A DNA stretch of 64,000 bases, taken from Dryocola sp051307055 (lineage in GTDB: Bacteria; Pseudomonadota; Gammaproteobacteria; Enterobacterales; Enterobacteriaceae). Shown here piece after piece: positions 51,204 through 61,041 of the stretch (position 1 is its first letter; every line of letters begins with the position of its first letter). The position numbers were made by a program, and so were the translations under genes. The notes under the pieces are model-generated. The model searched no databases. It had not been told where the DNA came from and saw only the letters and a list, made by a program, of their open reading frames with translations. The DNA lies in NCBI RefSeq assembly GCF_051307055.1, contig NZ_CP149994.1:3100001-3164000 (forward strand), written 5' to 3'.

Positions 51204-52370
51204 TCAGACTGCTTTGACAGCGATAGGTTCACCCTGCATACGTTTACGCATTGTACGCTTGGTGCGGTCGATCACTTCACCCGCAAGCTGGCCGCAGGCG
51301 GCATCAATATCGTCGCCACGGGTTTTACGTACGATGGTAGTGAAGCCGTAGCTCATTAAAACTTTAGAGAAACGGTCGATACGGCTGTTGGAGCTGCGTC
51401 CATATGGCGCACCCGGGAAGGGGTTCCATGGGATCAGGTTGATTTTGCATGGCGTATCTTTCAGGCATTCGGCTAGCTGGTGCGCGTGCTCGGTACCGTC
51501 GTTAACGTGATCCAGCAGAACGTACTCTACCGTTACGCGACCCTGGTTGGCGTTGGATTTCTCCAGATAACGGCGCACGGCGGCCAGGAAGGTTTCGATG
51601 TTGTACTTCTTGTTGATAGGCATGATCTGGTCGCGAATGGCGTCGGTCGGCGCATGCAGCGAAATCGCCAGCGCCACGTCGATCATATCGCCCAGCTTAT
51701 CGAGCGCCGGAACGACGCCGGAGGTGGAGAGCGTAACGCGGCGTTTGGAGAGGCCGAAACCAAAGTCGTCGAGCATGATTTCCATCGCTGGCACCACGTT
51801 GTTGAGGTTCAGCAACGGTTCGCCCATGCCCATCATCACTACGTTGGTGATAGGACGTACGCCCGTTTTTTTCTGCGCGCCGATAATTTTCGCGGCACGC
51901 CAGACCTGCCCGATAATTTCCGACACGCGCAGGTTGCGGTTAAAGCCCTGCTGCGCCGTTGAGCAGAACTTACACTCCAGCGCACAGCCAACCTGGGATG
52001 AGACGCACAGCGTGGCGCGATCTTCTTCCGGGATATACACGGTTTCCACAAGCTGATCGGCGATTTTAATCGCCCATTTGATGGTGCCATCGGCGGAGCG
52101 CTGTTCTTCGGCAACCTCCGGCGCCCGAATCTCAGCGACTTCTTTAAGCTTGTTGCGCAGAACCTTGTTGATATCGGTCATCTCATCGAAGTCGTCACTG
52201 CAATAGTGATACATCCACTTCATGACCTGATCGGCACGAAACGGCTTTTCACCCATTTCAGCGAAGAACTCGCGCAGCTGCTGACGGTTAAGATCCAACA
52301 GGTTAATTTTTTCAGACTTACCAGAAACGACGGCTACTGGCGTCCCGGAGGTGATAATTTGCTCAGACAT
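51204..52370 (-). CDS. rlmN: RlmN, 23S rRNA A2503 and tRNA A37 C2-methyltransferase
   Basis: Radical SAM enzyme of 388 residues that raises translational fidelity. The cluster motif CALECKFC, the GMGEPLLN motif and the methyl-carrying Cys in DDIDAACGQLAG near the C-terminus are all present. The usual second catalytic Cys is in RATLCVSSQVGC. It is far from rodZ, so the two probably have separate promoters. Confidence 0.96.
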   Translation of the reverse strand: MSEQIITSGTPVAVVSGKSEKINLLDLNRQQLREFFAEMGEKPFRADQVMKWMYHYCSDDFDEMTDINKVLRNKLKEVAEIRAPEVAEEQRSADGTIKWAIKIADQLVETVYIPEEDRATLCVSSQVGCALECKFCSTAQQGFNRNLRVSEIIGQVWRAAKIIGAQKKTGVRPITNVVMMGMGEPLLNLNNVVPAMEIMLDDFGFGLSKRRVTLSTSGVVPALDKLGDMIDVALAISLHAPTDAIRDQIMPINKKYNIETFLAAVRRYLEKSNANQGRVTVEYVLLDHVNDGTEHAHQLAECLKDTPCKINLIPWNPFPGAPYGRSSNSRIDRFSKVLMSYGFTTIVRKTRGDDIDAACGQLAGEVIDRTKRTMRKRMQGEPIAVKAV

Positions 52371-52417
52371 AATTTTTTCCGGCCTCGTTGTTACACGTTA
52401 CGGCCCCAGGAGGGTTA

Positions 52418-52456
52418 AAAAGATGCGCCCCGGAGAGTGAACTCATCCGGGGCGCA
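52418..52456 (-). terminator. Terminator after ndk
   Basis: Eleven-pair stem TGCGCCCCGGA/TCCGGGGCGCA (52424-52434 with 52446-52456), followed on the minus strand by TCTTTTTAA. It stands between ndk and rlmN. Confidence 0.88.
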
Positions 52457-52545
52457 ACATTGTACAAATTCTATGGCAGGTATGCCATGACTGAAAGCGA
52501 CCCGAGCTGAATAAAATGTAAAGGACGCTTAACAGCTAACGCTTA

Positions 52546-52977
52546 TTAGCGAGTGCGCGGGCACACTTCGCCTTCTGCGAAGAAGTAGGCGATTTCGCGC
52601 GCTGCTGATTCTACAGAGTCGGAACCGTGGGTGCCGTTCTCGGTGAAGCTGTCAGCGTAATCCGCACGCAGAGTGCCTGCCAGCGCGTTATCCGGGTTAG
52701 TAGCGCCCAGCAGATCGCGATGACGCTGTACCGCGTTTTCGCCTTCCAGCACGCTCACTACGATCGGGCCGGAGGTCATGAACTCAACCAGACCGTCAAA
52801 GAAAGGGCGACCTTCGTGCTCAGCATAGAAGCCCTGCGCCTGCTCTTTAGTCAGATGCAGCATTTTCGCGCCAACGATTTTAAACCCTGCTGATTCAAAA
52901 CGAGTATAAATGTTACCAATAACGTTTTTTGCCACCGCGTTTGGTTTGATGATGGAAAAAGTACGTTCAATAGCCAT
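52546..52977 (-). CDS. ndk: Ndk, nucleoside diphosphate kinase
   Basis: Balances NTP and dNTP pools. It has 143 residues, the E. coli length. The phosphorylated His117 is in NGTHGSDSVESA, and RTFSIIKPNAVAKN is the family start. The ATG at 52977 is chosen; the open frame from 53025 runs into an ERIC repeat and is an artefact. The upstream leader appears to contain the whole ERIC. Confidence 0.96.
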   Translation of the reverse strand: MAIERTFSIIKPNAVAKNVIGNIYTRFESAGFKIVGAKMLHLTKEQAQGFYAEHEGRPFFDGLVEFMTSGPIVVSVLEGENAVQRHRDLLGATNPDNALAGTLRADYADSFTENGTHGSDSVESAAREIAYFFAEGEVCPRTR

Positions 52978-53006
52978 GATTACCTCTGTGTTTGTTCTGT
53001 TTGCCC

Positions 53007-53134
53007 GGTCCCCGTCATCTTTCAAACTGCAGGGGTGTTAACTGCGCTTACTCGCGCCAGTCACTTACTTTAGTAAGCTCCTGGGATTCCTAAGCTTGCC
53101 GCCTACCTGCAGTTCGAAATATTTAGGGGTTACC
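53007..53134. repeat. ERIC element (about 128 bp)
   Basis: It contains the classic ERIC core: CCAGTCACTTACTT and AGTAAGCTCCTGGGATT (53058-53088), with outer arms TTTCAAACTGCAGG and CCTGCAGTTCGAAA pairing at 13 of 14 positions, and CCCCGTCATC at one end. The length is what ERIC should have. It lies between ndk and its predicted promoter. Confidence 0.93.
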
Positions 53135-53153
53135 CGGTTATGAATTGGCGCCG

Positions 53154-53182
53154 ATTATAATGAGCAAGGCTCGCGTTGCCTA
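53154..53182 (-). promoter_or_regulatory. Predicted ndk promoter upstream of the ERIC element
   Basis: On the minus strand TAGGCA, 17 bases, TATAAT. Transcription from it would start near 53147 and carry the ERIC in an untranslated leader of about 170 bases before ndk. Predicted from sequence only. Confidence 0.6.
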
Positions 53183-53263
53183 TGGACGGATATAACATTT
53201 TTTTAAAATAAGAGTGATTTCGGCAACATTTTTAGCGCAGGGCCCCGGAAAATACACTTTGTC

Positions 53264-55582
53264 TTACTGAACGGTGAAGTTCGCGGCGGCGACCTGGCCT
53301 GCTTCATCCAGAACCAGTACCTGATAACGCCCGGGTTTATCCAGAGTAAGCGCTACGCCCACACCGTTTTCACCCACCGCATCACCATTCAAAAACCACC
53401 AGCGCTCCCCTTGCCCGCCCTGGCTCGACAAACGTAGCGGCAACTGAGTCTGCCCTGGCAAGCGTTTTAAAATAGCCCCCTCCCGCACGCCTGACAACAA
53501 TAAAGGCGCAAGGTAATTTTTCTGCATGGGAGGACATGTCTGCGACGCCAGCGGCAAACGCGCAGCCCGCTTTTCCGCCGGCGGCAGCCAGGGTTCCAGA
53601 GGCAACGGCCAAAGCTCAAGGCGCTGCTCGACAGCATCCGGACAATCTGCCGCTACGCGGCGGCCCGACTTATCCCGCCAGATCGTCTGCCGGATCCCCT
53701 GGATACTTTCCTGCCCCGGGGCCTGGAGAGTAGGCGGTTCGCTGTTATCCAGCAGCCAACTGGACAATCTGCGCCTGCAGTTGCTGTCACCCTGCGGCAG
53801 ATGTTGTCCGCCCGGCCAGCAAATAGTGCCCGCTGAGACGGACGGCGGGCGGGAATCGGTTGGCAAACGAGCCTGCTGCACCCCGGACCCCGCCTGTAAA
53901 AGATTGTTCACCTGGTTGAGCAGCGGTACCGCGCTGCCCAGCCCAAACTGCCCGGCCACAGGCGTGCTGTCTGGCCGCCCTGTCCACACGCCTATCAAAT
54001 AGCGTGAGCTGATGCCGATAGCCCAGGCGTCGCGGTAGCCGTAGCTGGTTCCCGTTTTCCAGGCCAGGGGCACAACGGCCGGCATTGAAGCGTCCGGCTG
54101 CGGCAATGCTTCTCCCGCAAGGATGCGGCGGATAATCCATGCCGCTCCAGGCGAAAGCAGCGGCCTTTCCACCAGCGGCCAATCGGGCTGCATACGCAGT
54201 TTTGCCGCTCGCCCGTGACGGGCAAACGCGCTATAAGCGGCAACTAACCGATCGAGACGGGCGCCGGCGCCGCCAAGGATCAGCGAAAGGTTAGGCTCGC
54301 TACCCGCCGGGAAGCGCAGATCCAGGCCTGCATTGCGCAGCCGGGCGGCAAAGCGTTTGGGTCCGTAAGCCTCCAGCACCTGCACCGCAGGCAAATTAAG
54401 CGAGCGTACCAGCGCTTCGCTCATGCTCACCGGACCATGAAAACCCGTGTCGAAATTTCCCGGACGATAATCGCCAAAGCGCCGGGGCACGTCCTGCAAT
54501 AACGAAGAAGGATGGATCAGGCCGTCGTCCAGCGCCATGCCGTAAAGAAAAGGTTTCAGCACCGATCCGGGCGAACGAACCGCCGTGACCATATCGACGT
54601 GTCCAAAGCGGCTCTCGTCATTGATATCCGGCGATCCCACCCAGCCGAGCACGTTCATTGTCGTATGGTCAACCACCAGCAAGGCCAGCGAAGAACGAGG
54701 CGGCAGCTGCCCTTTCCAGCCCATCGCCATCTCTTCAAGCTGACGCTGGAGGGAAGCGTCAAGCGTGGTGGAGATCTTATGGGCGCGTGTACGGCTGGCG
54801 AGGTAGCGCGAAAATAACGGTGCGAGCTGCGGCGCCTGGCGCGGAGCCAGCCACACGGGCTCCTCCAGCGATTCCTTTACCTGCTGAGGCGACCAGACTC
54901 CCTGCCCGGCCATGCGTTTTAACACTTTATTCCTCGCCGCCTCCGCCCTTTGCGGCCAGCGGTCCGGACGCAGGCGGCTTGGCGCCTGCGGCAACACGGT
55001 CAGCAGAGCCGCCTCGGAATAGCTCAGGTGCGCCGGTGATTTACCCAGGTAGGCCCAGCTCGCCGCGCCCACGCCCTGCAACGTGCCGCCAAAGGGCGCT
55101 CTGTTGAGATAGAGCGTGAGGATCTGCGCTTTGGAGAGATGCCACTCAAGCTGCATCGCCCGCCAGGCCTGACGAAGCTTGCCGCCCAAAGTGCGGGGAT
55201 GAGGATCGAGCAGGCGTGCAACCTGCATGGTTAAGGTACTTCCACCGGAGATCGCTTCGCCGCTGCTGAGATCCTGCCAGGCGGCACGAAGGATAGCAAA
55301 AGGGTTAATTCCCGGATGCTTCCAGAAGAAACGATCTTCATAGTTGATCAGCGCTTCAAGATAGCGCGGTGAAACCTCGTCGATGGTGACCGGATAACGC
55401 CAGACGCCATTTTTATCGGCAAAACGCCACAGCGGCGTGCCGTCAGCCGCCACCACCACCCGTGCAGGCCGGGCTTCGCTCAGGGGAAGCGGCCAGCGCT
55501 TATCGGCCAGCCACATACCCAGAACGAAAAGCAAAGGCACCGCAACAAAAAGGTAACGGCGCCGCCAGCGCAGCCGTTTCAC
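53264..55582 (-). CDS. pbpC: PBP1C, bifunctional penicillin-binding protein
   Basis: Peptidoglycan glycosyltransferase/transpeptidase of 772 residues with one N-terminal membrane anchor (about 8-24). The GT51 domain has catalytic Glu in NYEDRFFWKHPG and the motif GGSTLTMQVARL. The transpeptidase domain has Ser in SPGSVLKPF, RSLNLPAVQ and KTGTSYGYRDAW. A C-terminal BiPBP_C domain ends AAANFTVQ. It lies 12 bases after yfhM on the same strand; the pairing is conserved in many proteobacteria. Confidence 0.95.
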   Translation of the reverse strand: MKRLRWRRRYLFVAVPLLFVLGMWLADKRWPLPLSEARPARVVVAADGTPLWRFADKNGVWRYPVTIDEVSPRYLEALINYEDRFFWKHPGINPFAILRAAWQDLSSGEAISGGSTLTMQVARLLDPHPRTLGGKLRQAWRAMQLEWHLSKAQILTLYLNRAPFGGTLQGVGAASWAYLGKSPAHLSYSEAALLTVLPQAPSRLRPDRWPQRAEAARNKVLKRMAGQGVWSPQQVKESLEEPVWLAPRQAPQLAPLFSRYLASRTRAHKISTTLDASLQRQLEEMAMGWKGQLPPRSSLALLVVDHTTMNVLGWVGSPDINDESRFGHVDMVTAVRSPGSVLKPFLYGMALDDGLIHPSSLLQDVPRRFGDYRPGNFDTGFHGPVSMSEALVRSLNLPAVQVLEAYGPKRFAARLRNAGLDLRFPAGSEPNLSLILGGAGARLDRLVAAYSAFARHGRAAKLRMQPDWPLVERPLLSPGAAWIIRRILAGEALPQPDASMPAVVPLAWKTGTSYGYRDAWAIGISSRYLIGVWTGRPDSTPVAGQFGLGSAVPLLNQVNNLLQAGSGVQQARLPTDSRPPSVSAGTICWPGGQHLPQGDSNCRRRLSSWLLDNSEPPTLQAPGQESIQGIRQTIWRDKSGRRVAADCPDAVEQRLELWPLPLEPWLPPAEKRAARLPLASQTCPPMQKNYLAPLLLSGVREGAILKRLPGQTQLPLRLSSQGGQGERWWFLNGDAVGENGVGVALTLDKPGRYQVLVLDEAGQVAAANFTVQ

Positions 55583-55594
55583 ATCGTCACCGGC

Positions 55595-58500
55595 TTACGG
55601 TAAAACCGTAAGAACGCCTGTACTGGCACCGGTTGACCTCCACTGCGGCACATACATAGATTCAACCTGCGGCACCGGCACCGTATAGCTTCCCGGCGTC
55701 ACCGCCCGGGCAAGATAAACCAGCGTTGCATGCTGCCCTTCGCTAAGCGGCAATGCGGCAACGAAGCGATCGTCGCGGAATTCAAGATGCTGAATATCCG
55801 CCTGCTGCATCTGGCTTAGCAGGCCCTGAACCTCATTGCCGCTGTCCGCAAGGCTCGCGCTGCTGTCAGTAAGATTCTGGTTTTCCAGCTCCAGCCCTGC
55901 CGGCAGGAGATCGACCACCAGCGCATCCGGGACGTTTTTATCCGCCCACACGTCCAGCCAGACCATCACCAGCTCGCCGCTTTTCAGCGCAGAGACGGGT
56001 TTGCTGTTGCCTTTGGCATCCAGCAAGTGGCGTTCGATGTGCAGCACATTGCTGTAAGGAGAAGGAGCCTGCTGCGGATAGCCTGCGCTATCAAGACGCA
56101 GATAGAGGTTTGCCGTACCGGTATTTGTGACCTGCAGGCTTGCCAGCTGGTCACCCGTCAGGTTACGCGTCACGCCTTTGTCCGCTGTTAAAGATGTCTC
56201 GCTAAATGAAGCCTGCGCCTGCCAGTCGCCCTTCGCCGTTTGCCAGTTGCGCCCGGCGAGGAATAGCGCATTGCTTTCCTGAGTCGATAGCCAGCGCTGG
56301 CTATAAGCCAGGTTTGAAAGCTCAGACAGCAGCTGGTTTTGCTGTTCCGGCAGCAGCTTGTTTTCTTCCAGCAGGCTCAACATCATCGCTTTATCGCGCA
56401 GATCGCTGCCGTAGTCAGCCATCCAGATGCGCTCATCGCTGCGTTTTGTTTGCAGCCCCAGCGTCAGCGCTTGCTGGCCGTGCGGCGCGTCGCCCATCAG
56501 TTTCAACGCCACGCCCAGCTGTACCAGCGGTAAGCCAGATTTAGCCGTTTCATGACGTTGCCACAGTTCACGCAGCGCCCCCAACGGCGCTTTCTGCTGG
56601 CGAGCCAGCACCAGGCCTGCGTAAGCCTGAACGGCAAATTTACTGGCAGGCGCGTCGTCGCTGTAGCGCAGGGCAATCAGGCCGGGGTCCTGCAGATAAC
56701 GCAGCAGGCGCTGGTTGGCGTTGTTAAGCGCCTGCGGGTTAACGCTATAGCCCTGCTCGCCTGCCCGAACCAGAAAGTCGGTAACATAGGCGGTAAGCCA
56801 GTATTCTTCCGGCCCTTCTTTATCCCACAGGCCAAAGCCGCCGTTTTCTCTTTGCATATCAAGCAGGCGCGAAATCCCAAGGTCGATGGCCGCACGACGC
56901 TGTTCGTCGCTGATGCCGGTAATGCCCAAAGCCGTTAGCTGTGCTTTATTGGTATACAGCGAAGGGAACAAGCCGCTTGTCGTCTGCTCCAGGCAACCGT
57001 ACGGGTAAGCCTTTAGCTCACGAATATAGCGTGCGAGATTGAGCGGCGGACGTCCGCTAAGCAGCAATTGCCCCGCAAGCGTTTTCGGCGCCAGCCCGGA
57101 AAGATGCTCCGCAGGAATTGACCAGGCTTCGCCCGGCGTCAGCACCGCGCCGCTGTTCACCGTTTGCGCCGGGAAGGCAGGACGCACGCCCAGCTTCCAT
57201 TGCTTAACCTGCGGCGTAACGATTTCACCCGGCAGATTAAGGCCCGTGATTTCCGCGCTCAGCTCCCCCTCGCCGAAGCCTTCCTGGGCGCGTACCGGGA
57301 CGAGCAGCGTAGAACGCGCGCCCGGTGCGAGTTTCACAGACAAGGAGGATGAGCCGTCAAGGGAAATCAGGCCGCTGGTTTTCAGGTTGACCGTTAGCCG
57401 CTGCGGCAGGTCGGTAAGGTTAGTCAAATCCAGAGCAAGACGACTACTGTCCCCACCCGCCATAAAACGTGGAGCCGCAAGCTCCGTAACCAAAGGCGCG
57501 GCAACGACAACTTTATCTTCGCTGCTGCCAAACCGATCGTCCGTCCACGCCTGCGCCATTACGCGTAGCTCGCCGTTAAAATCGCCGATAGGCAGCGTGA
57601 CCGTTCCCTCGCCTTGCTCATTTAACCGCACCGGCTGCGCCTGCTGGGCGATAATTGTGACGTGATTAACCGGCTTTTTACCGCCGCGGCTTAGCTCATC
57701 GCCTTCATCGCCATCGCCCCCAAAGCGCAGGGCTGCAAGCTTCCCTTCGCCTTCAATCACCTGCCCGTAAATATCGTAGATATCGGCGCCGTAGCGCTTG
57801 CGGCCAAAGAAAGCCTCCCATGGATCGGGCGTTTTATAGTCGGTGATATTCAGTACGCCGCTATCAACCGCCGAAAGCAGCACGTTAATTTGCTTTGGCA
57901 ATTCACCGTTTTTCGCGCTCGCTTTCACCTTCATGGTCAGATTCTGATTCGGCCGCATTTTCGCCGGGCCGTCCAGGGCGATATCGAGACGGCGTCCTTC
58001 ATCGCCGAGCGGCAAATGAAGCACGCCAACGGCGCGTTTTGGCGTGGCCGCGCGGTTTTTATCCCCGGGGCGAACCACCAGCGTGCTCAGATAGAGATCG
58101 TGGCGCTGCCAGCTTTTATCGACAGGGATGGCGATGTCCAGACCTTCGGCAGGTACATCAATCTCTTGCCACCACAGCGGACCGTCGCTGGATTCCACCA
58201 TGGCATAGCCTTTACCCGCCGCAGGTGCGGCAATATGCAGCTTAATGGTGTCACCGGCCTTATAGCTCGGCTTATCCATTTTCAGCATGACGCGATCCGG
58301 GCGCACGGCGCCCGTGCCGTCACTGTTATCCTGCCAGCTGTATCCTGCCCAGAAACGCACGCTGCTGACGATACTGCTATCCGGCGCGCGAACTTCAAGA
58401 CGATAAGAACCCCACTCAACCGGGAAGGAAATTTTACCCGTCTCTCCGGCTGCCAGATCCAGCTTCTGCTCTGCTTCCACTAAATCTTTCTGATCGTACT

Positions 58501-60553
58501 GCGACTGCCATCCCTGACCCTCTTCCCAGCTCCAGTAGTAATCGCGGCGTTCACGGATCAGGCGTACGTCCAGCCCCGATACGGCAAGCTTTTCGCCTTT
58601 TGCATTCACATAGACGACGTCAAAACCGGCGTTGCTGTCTTCATCCACAATGGGCTGGGTACGCGTTGTGTCGGTGCGATAGTCGTAGATTTCTTTACTG
58701 GCAAACTGCGGGCGAATACCTGGTAATGCGTCAGCAGGCCAGATTGCCTGCTCGGCACGGCGCGTTACCGGACGGCCGCCGGATTCCAGCAAGCTGGCCT
58801 GCAGCACAAGGCGCAGCGGCGAATGGACGTCGTTCCACTGGCTGTCAGCGCTGACGCTGGTATTACCCCGCTCATCGAGCTGGAGCTGCACTTCATCCAG
58901 GCTGCGGGAAAGGTTTTCTTCGTTGCTGTCGCCAAACTGGAAGCCCGGCAGCAATGCTACGGCTTCACGCAGCGGACGCAGGAAAAGCTGCCCCTGCAGA
59001 TTATTGCCTGCCGCCGGAGCGCCGTAGAGATAGCGGCCGTTGACCTGGAAGCTTATCGCCTCATCGGGGCTTGCGGGCTGCTTTCCGGCGGTGATATTGA
59101 GCGCCATACGCTCCGGCATAAAGTCTTCAACTTTGAACGTCCAGCTGCGCGGCTGGTTATCCCCGGTATTGACCCGCATCTGCCAGCTGCCGGTCTGAAC
59201 ATCGCTCCCCAGCGGGTAAGTAAATTGATACAAACCGTTTTCCGGCTGCCATACCTGTGTTTTGGTTACCTGTCCGTCGGGCTTAACCACTTCGAGTTTG
59301 ACCGGCTGTGCCGGCAGCGGCCTGCCGTCGCCGTCGCGCAGCAAAGCGTTCAGCATTACCGTTTCGCCAGGACGGTAAAGATCGCGCGGGCCAAACATAA
59401 AGAACTGCTTGCTGTAGCCTTTTTCACCGGCGATATCGAATTCAGCCAAATCCAGCGCCGGACGGTTAAGATCCAGCAGCGTGGTTTGCTCGCCGCTACG
59501 GGCCAGCAGCAGCACGCCTTTATCGCTTTTTTCGAGCAGCGCATGGCCGTCGGCGTCGCTTTTTGCCTGTGCCAGAGTCTGACCTTTTTCATTGAGCAAA
59601 GTGATATCTACGGCCGACTGCGCGGCGCCGTTCTCAAGGCTTTGGGCAAACACGTCGAGACGATCGTGATAGCGATGCAGCGAAACGCCAATGTCGCTCA
59701 GGGTAAAAAGCGTCGCGGCATTGCTGTAGCTGTAATGTCCCGCCTCATTCATGATGGCGAGGTAAACGCCCGGCTGTTGCAGCGGTTTAATTTCACCCAG
59801 CGGCAGCATAACTTTTTCGCGGGTGTTGCGTTCCGGATTGAGATCGAATCGCCCGGTATATACCAGATCCGCAAGCTTAAGCAGGTTGTCCGACTCCCAG
59901 TTAGCGACGGCGTTACGGTACTCCCACTGGCTGACGAATGCGGCAAGCGATTCATTTTTGATGCGGTAGAAGTTCACATCCACCTTATCGACGTTCAGCG
60001 CCATAACCGGTAGTCCGGCAATCACTTTTGTCGGCAGCAAAGCGCCGCGGCTGGCAAAGCCGACGCTCGGCTGAATGTCCCGCGTATCGATTTGTTTTTC
60101 GAACTTGCTATCAAACGCGGCTTTGTTAAGGGCCGTCAGTTCCCGTTCGACGGTCAGCAGCAGGCTGCGCTTCGGTTCAAGGTGGCGCATGCGCAGCTCT
60201 TTCAGATCCGACGAGAGTTCCCAGGCGCCATCAACCTTGCCGCTGGTTTTATCCACCAGATGCACCACGCGGGAAAAATCCTGATCGGGGTTAAGCGGCA
60301 CGGAGAAGGTCAGCACCAGCGCGCTGGCGCCATCCAGCTGCACCTCGGACGCATCCAGCAGCTTTAATGGCCTACCCGCTGACTGCTGCGCCAGCTTTTC
60401 TAATTGCCCCGCATCGGGCTTTGCTGTGGGAACAGAGGGTTGTTCCTGTGCAGCAGCAGCGATGGCCTGCGTCTTATCGTTATCATCGCATCCCACCAGC
60501 GCCAGAGCCGCGAGCAGCGCCGCCGTCAGGCCAACTAAACGTACCGATTTCAT
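55595..60553 (-). CDS. yfhM: Bacterial alpha-2-macroglobulin (YfhM)
   Basis: Periplasmic protease trap of 1652 residues, tethered to the inner membrane. Lipobox LVGC is followed by Asp-Asp, the retention signal against outer-membrane sorting. The thioester motif CLEQ starts at Cys1187 in YPYGCLEQTTSG. MG-type beta domains fill the N-terminal two thirds, and an alpha-toroid (GFGLWDKEGPEEYWLTAYVT) follows the thioester. It is thought to act with PBP1C in envelope defence and repair. Confidence 0.96.
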   Translation of the reverse strand: MKSVRLVGLTAALLAALALVGCDDNDKTQAIAAAAQEQPSVPTAKPDAGQLEKLAQQSAGRPLKLLDASEVQLDGASALVLTFSVPLNPDQDFSRVVHLVDKTSGKVDGAWELSSDLKELRMRHLEPKRSLLLTVERELTALNKAAFDSKFEKQIDTRDIQPSVGFASRGALLPTKVIAGLPVMALNVDKVDVNFYRIKNESLAAFVSQWEYRNAVANWESDNLLKLADLVYTGRFDLNPERNTREKVMLPLGEIKPLQQPGVYLAIMNEAGHYSYSNAATLFTLSDIGVSLHRYHDRLDVFAQSLENGAAQSAVDITLLNEKGQTLAQAKSDADGHALLEKSDKGVLLLARSGEQTTLLDLNRPALDLAEFDIAGEKGYSKQFFMFGPRDLYRPGETVMLNALLRDGDGRPLPAQPVKLEVVKPDGQVTKTQVWQPENGLYQFTYPLGSDVQTGSWQMRVNTGDNQPRSWTFKVEDFMPERMALNITAGKQPASPDEAISFQVNGRYLYGAPAAGNNLQGQLFLRPLREAVALLPGFQFGDSNEENLSRSLDEVQLQLDERGNTSVSADSQWNDVHSPLRLVLQASLLESGGRPVTRRAEQAIWPADALPGIRPQFASKEIYDYRTDTTRTQPIVDEDSNAGFDVVYVNAKGEKLAVSGLDVRLIRERRDYYWSWEEGQGWQSQYDQKDLVEAEQKLDLAAGETGKISFPVEWGSYRLEVRAPDSSIVSSVRFWAGYSWQDNSDGTGAVRPDRVMLKMDKPSYKAGDTIKLHIAAPAAGKGYAMVESSDGPLWWQEIDVPAEGLDIAIPVDKSWQRHDLYLSTLVVRPGDKNRAATPKRAVGVLHLPLGDEGRRLDIALDGPAKMRPNQNLTMKVKASAKNGELPKQINVLLSAVDSGVLNITDYKTPDPWEAFFGRKRYGADIYDIYGQVIEGEGKLAALRFGGDGDEGDELSRGGKKPVNHVTIIAQQAQPVRLNEQGEGTVTLPIGDFNGELRVMAQAWTDDRFGSSEDKVVVAAPLVTELAAPRFMAGGDSSRLALDLTNLTDLPQRLTVNLKTSGLISLDGSSSLSVKLAPGARSTLLVPVRAQEGFGEGELSAEITGLNLPGEIVTPQVKQWKLGVRPAFPAQTVNSGAVLTPGEAWSIPAEHLSGLAPKTLAGQLLLSGRPPLNLARYIRELKAYPYGCLEQTTSGLFPSLYTNKAQLTALGITGISDEQRRAAIDLGISRLLDMQRENGGFGLWDKEGPEEYWLTAYVTDFLVRAGEQGYSVNPQALNNANQRLLRYLQDPGLIALRYSDDAPASKFAVQAYAGLVLARQQKAPLGALRELWQRHETAKSGLPLVQLGVALKLMGDAPHGQQALTLGLQTKRSDERIWMADYGSDLRDKAMMLSLLEENKLLPEQQNQLLSELSNLAYSQRWLSTQESNALFLAGRNWQTAKGDWQAQASFSETSLTADKGVTRNLTGDQLASLQVTNTGTANLYLRLDSAGYPQQAPSPYSNVLHIERHLLDAKGNSKPVSALKSGELVMVWLDVWADKNVPDALVVDLLPAGLELENQNLTDSSASLADSGNEVQGLLSQMQQADIQHLEFRDDRFVAALPLSEGQHATLVYLARAVTPGSYTVPVPQVESMYVPQWRSTGASTGVLTVLP

Positions 60554-60876
60554 ATTTTGATCCCTGGCCGAGAAAGCCCGCTAACCGAAAACGTAGTGGA
60601 AGTATTATGCGTTATAGCCAGAAAAGCGAAAGCAGGAAAGCGAGGCATTGCGGGATGTCTCGCAAAGGGAAACCCCAGGGCTGCAAAGATTTCAGCAAAC
60701 AGCTTTCTGCAAACCGGAAGCGAGATCGCCGCCGGAAAGGTTACATGCAGCCTTCCGGGTTATTTGTTTTTAAACAATAGGATAGATGGATGAGCAGCAG
60801 GCATCCCTGTTATCTTTTCCCATATCCCGCGGCCGTAACGCGGTGGTTAGCCAAAGTGATAATAAGAGACGGCTGA
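60554..60876. other. Gene-free stretch upstream of yfhM
   Basis: 323 bases holding the yfhM leader on the minus strand and, at the right end, the former upstream region of the decayed PTS gene. Short frames here match nothing I know. I see no repeat or RNA gene. Confidence 0.5.
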
Positions 60877-61041
60877 ATGAGAAGAGCCGTAAATGCCCTA
60901 CAAACCTTCGGAAAATCGCTCTATGGCCCGGCGCTGATTTTACCCATCCTCGGTTTGTTTATTGCGCCTGGTAACGTGCCGGGCAGCGGCAACCTTGCGG
61001 AGGACTTGCCTTACCCAGCCACTCTTCCGTTCAGCATATGA
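60877..61041 (+). pseudogene. N-terminal remnant of a PTS sugar transporter EIIC subunit
   Basis: A 54-codon frame begins MRRAVNALQTFGKSLYGPAL and continues LPILGLFIAPGNVPGSGNL, the first membrane segment of glucose-family PTS EIIC proteins, which are normally about 500 residues. Homology stops after about 45 residues and the frame ends at 61041. The rest of the gene is missing. An intact version would belong to an alpha-glucoside-type transporter, judged from the glycosidase remnant next to it. Confidence 0.65.

Noticed and set aside
53025..53026. Longer ndk start at 53025
   Set aside because: It would place ERIC sequence inside the protein; the start at 52977 gives the exact family length.
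58823..60013. 396-codon plus-strand frame inside yfhM
   Set aside because: It is antisense to an intact, full-length macroglobulin gene and shows no recognisable protein features.
60786..60974. 62-codon plus-strand frame upstream of the PTS remnant
   Set aside because: It overlaps the better-supported EIIC remnant in another frame and matches nothing known.
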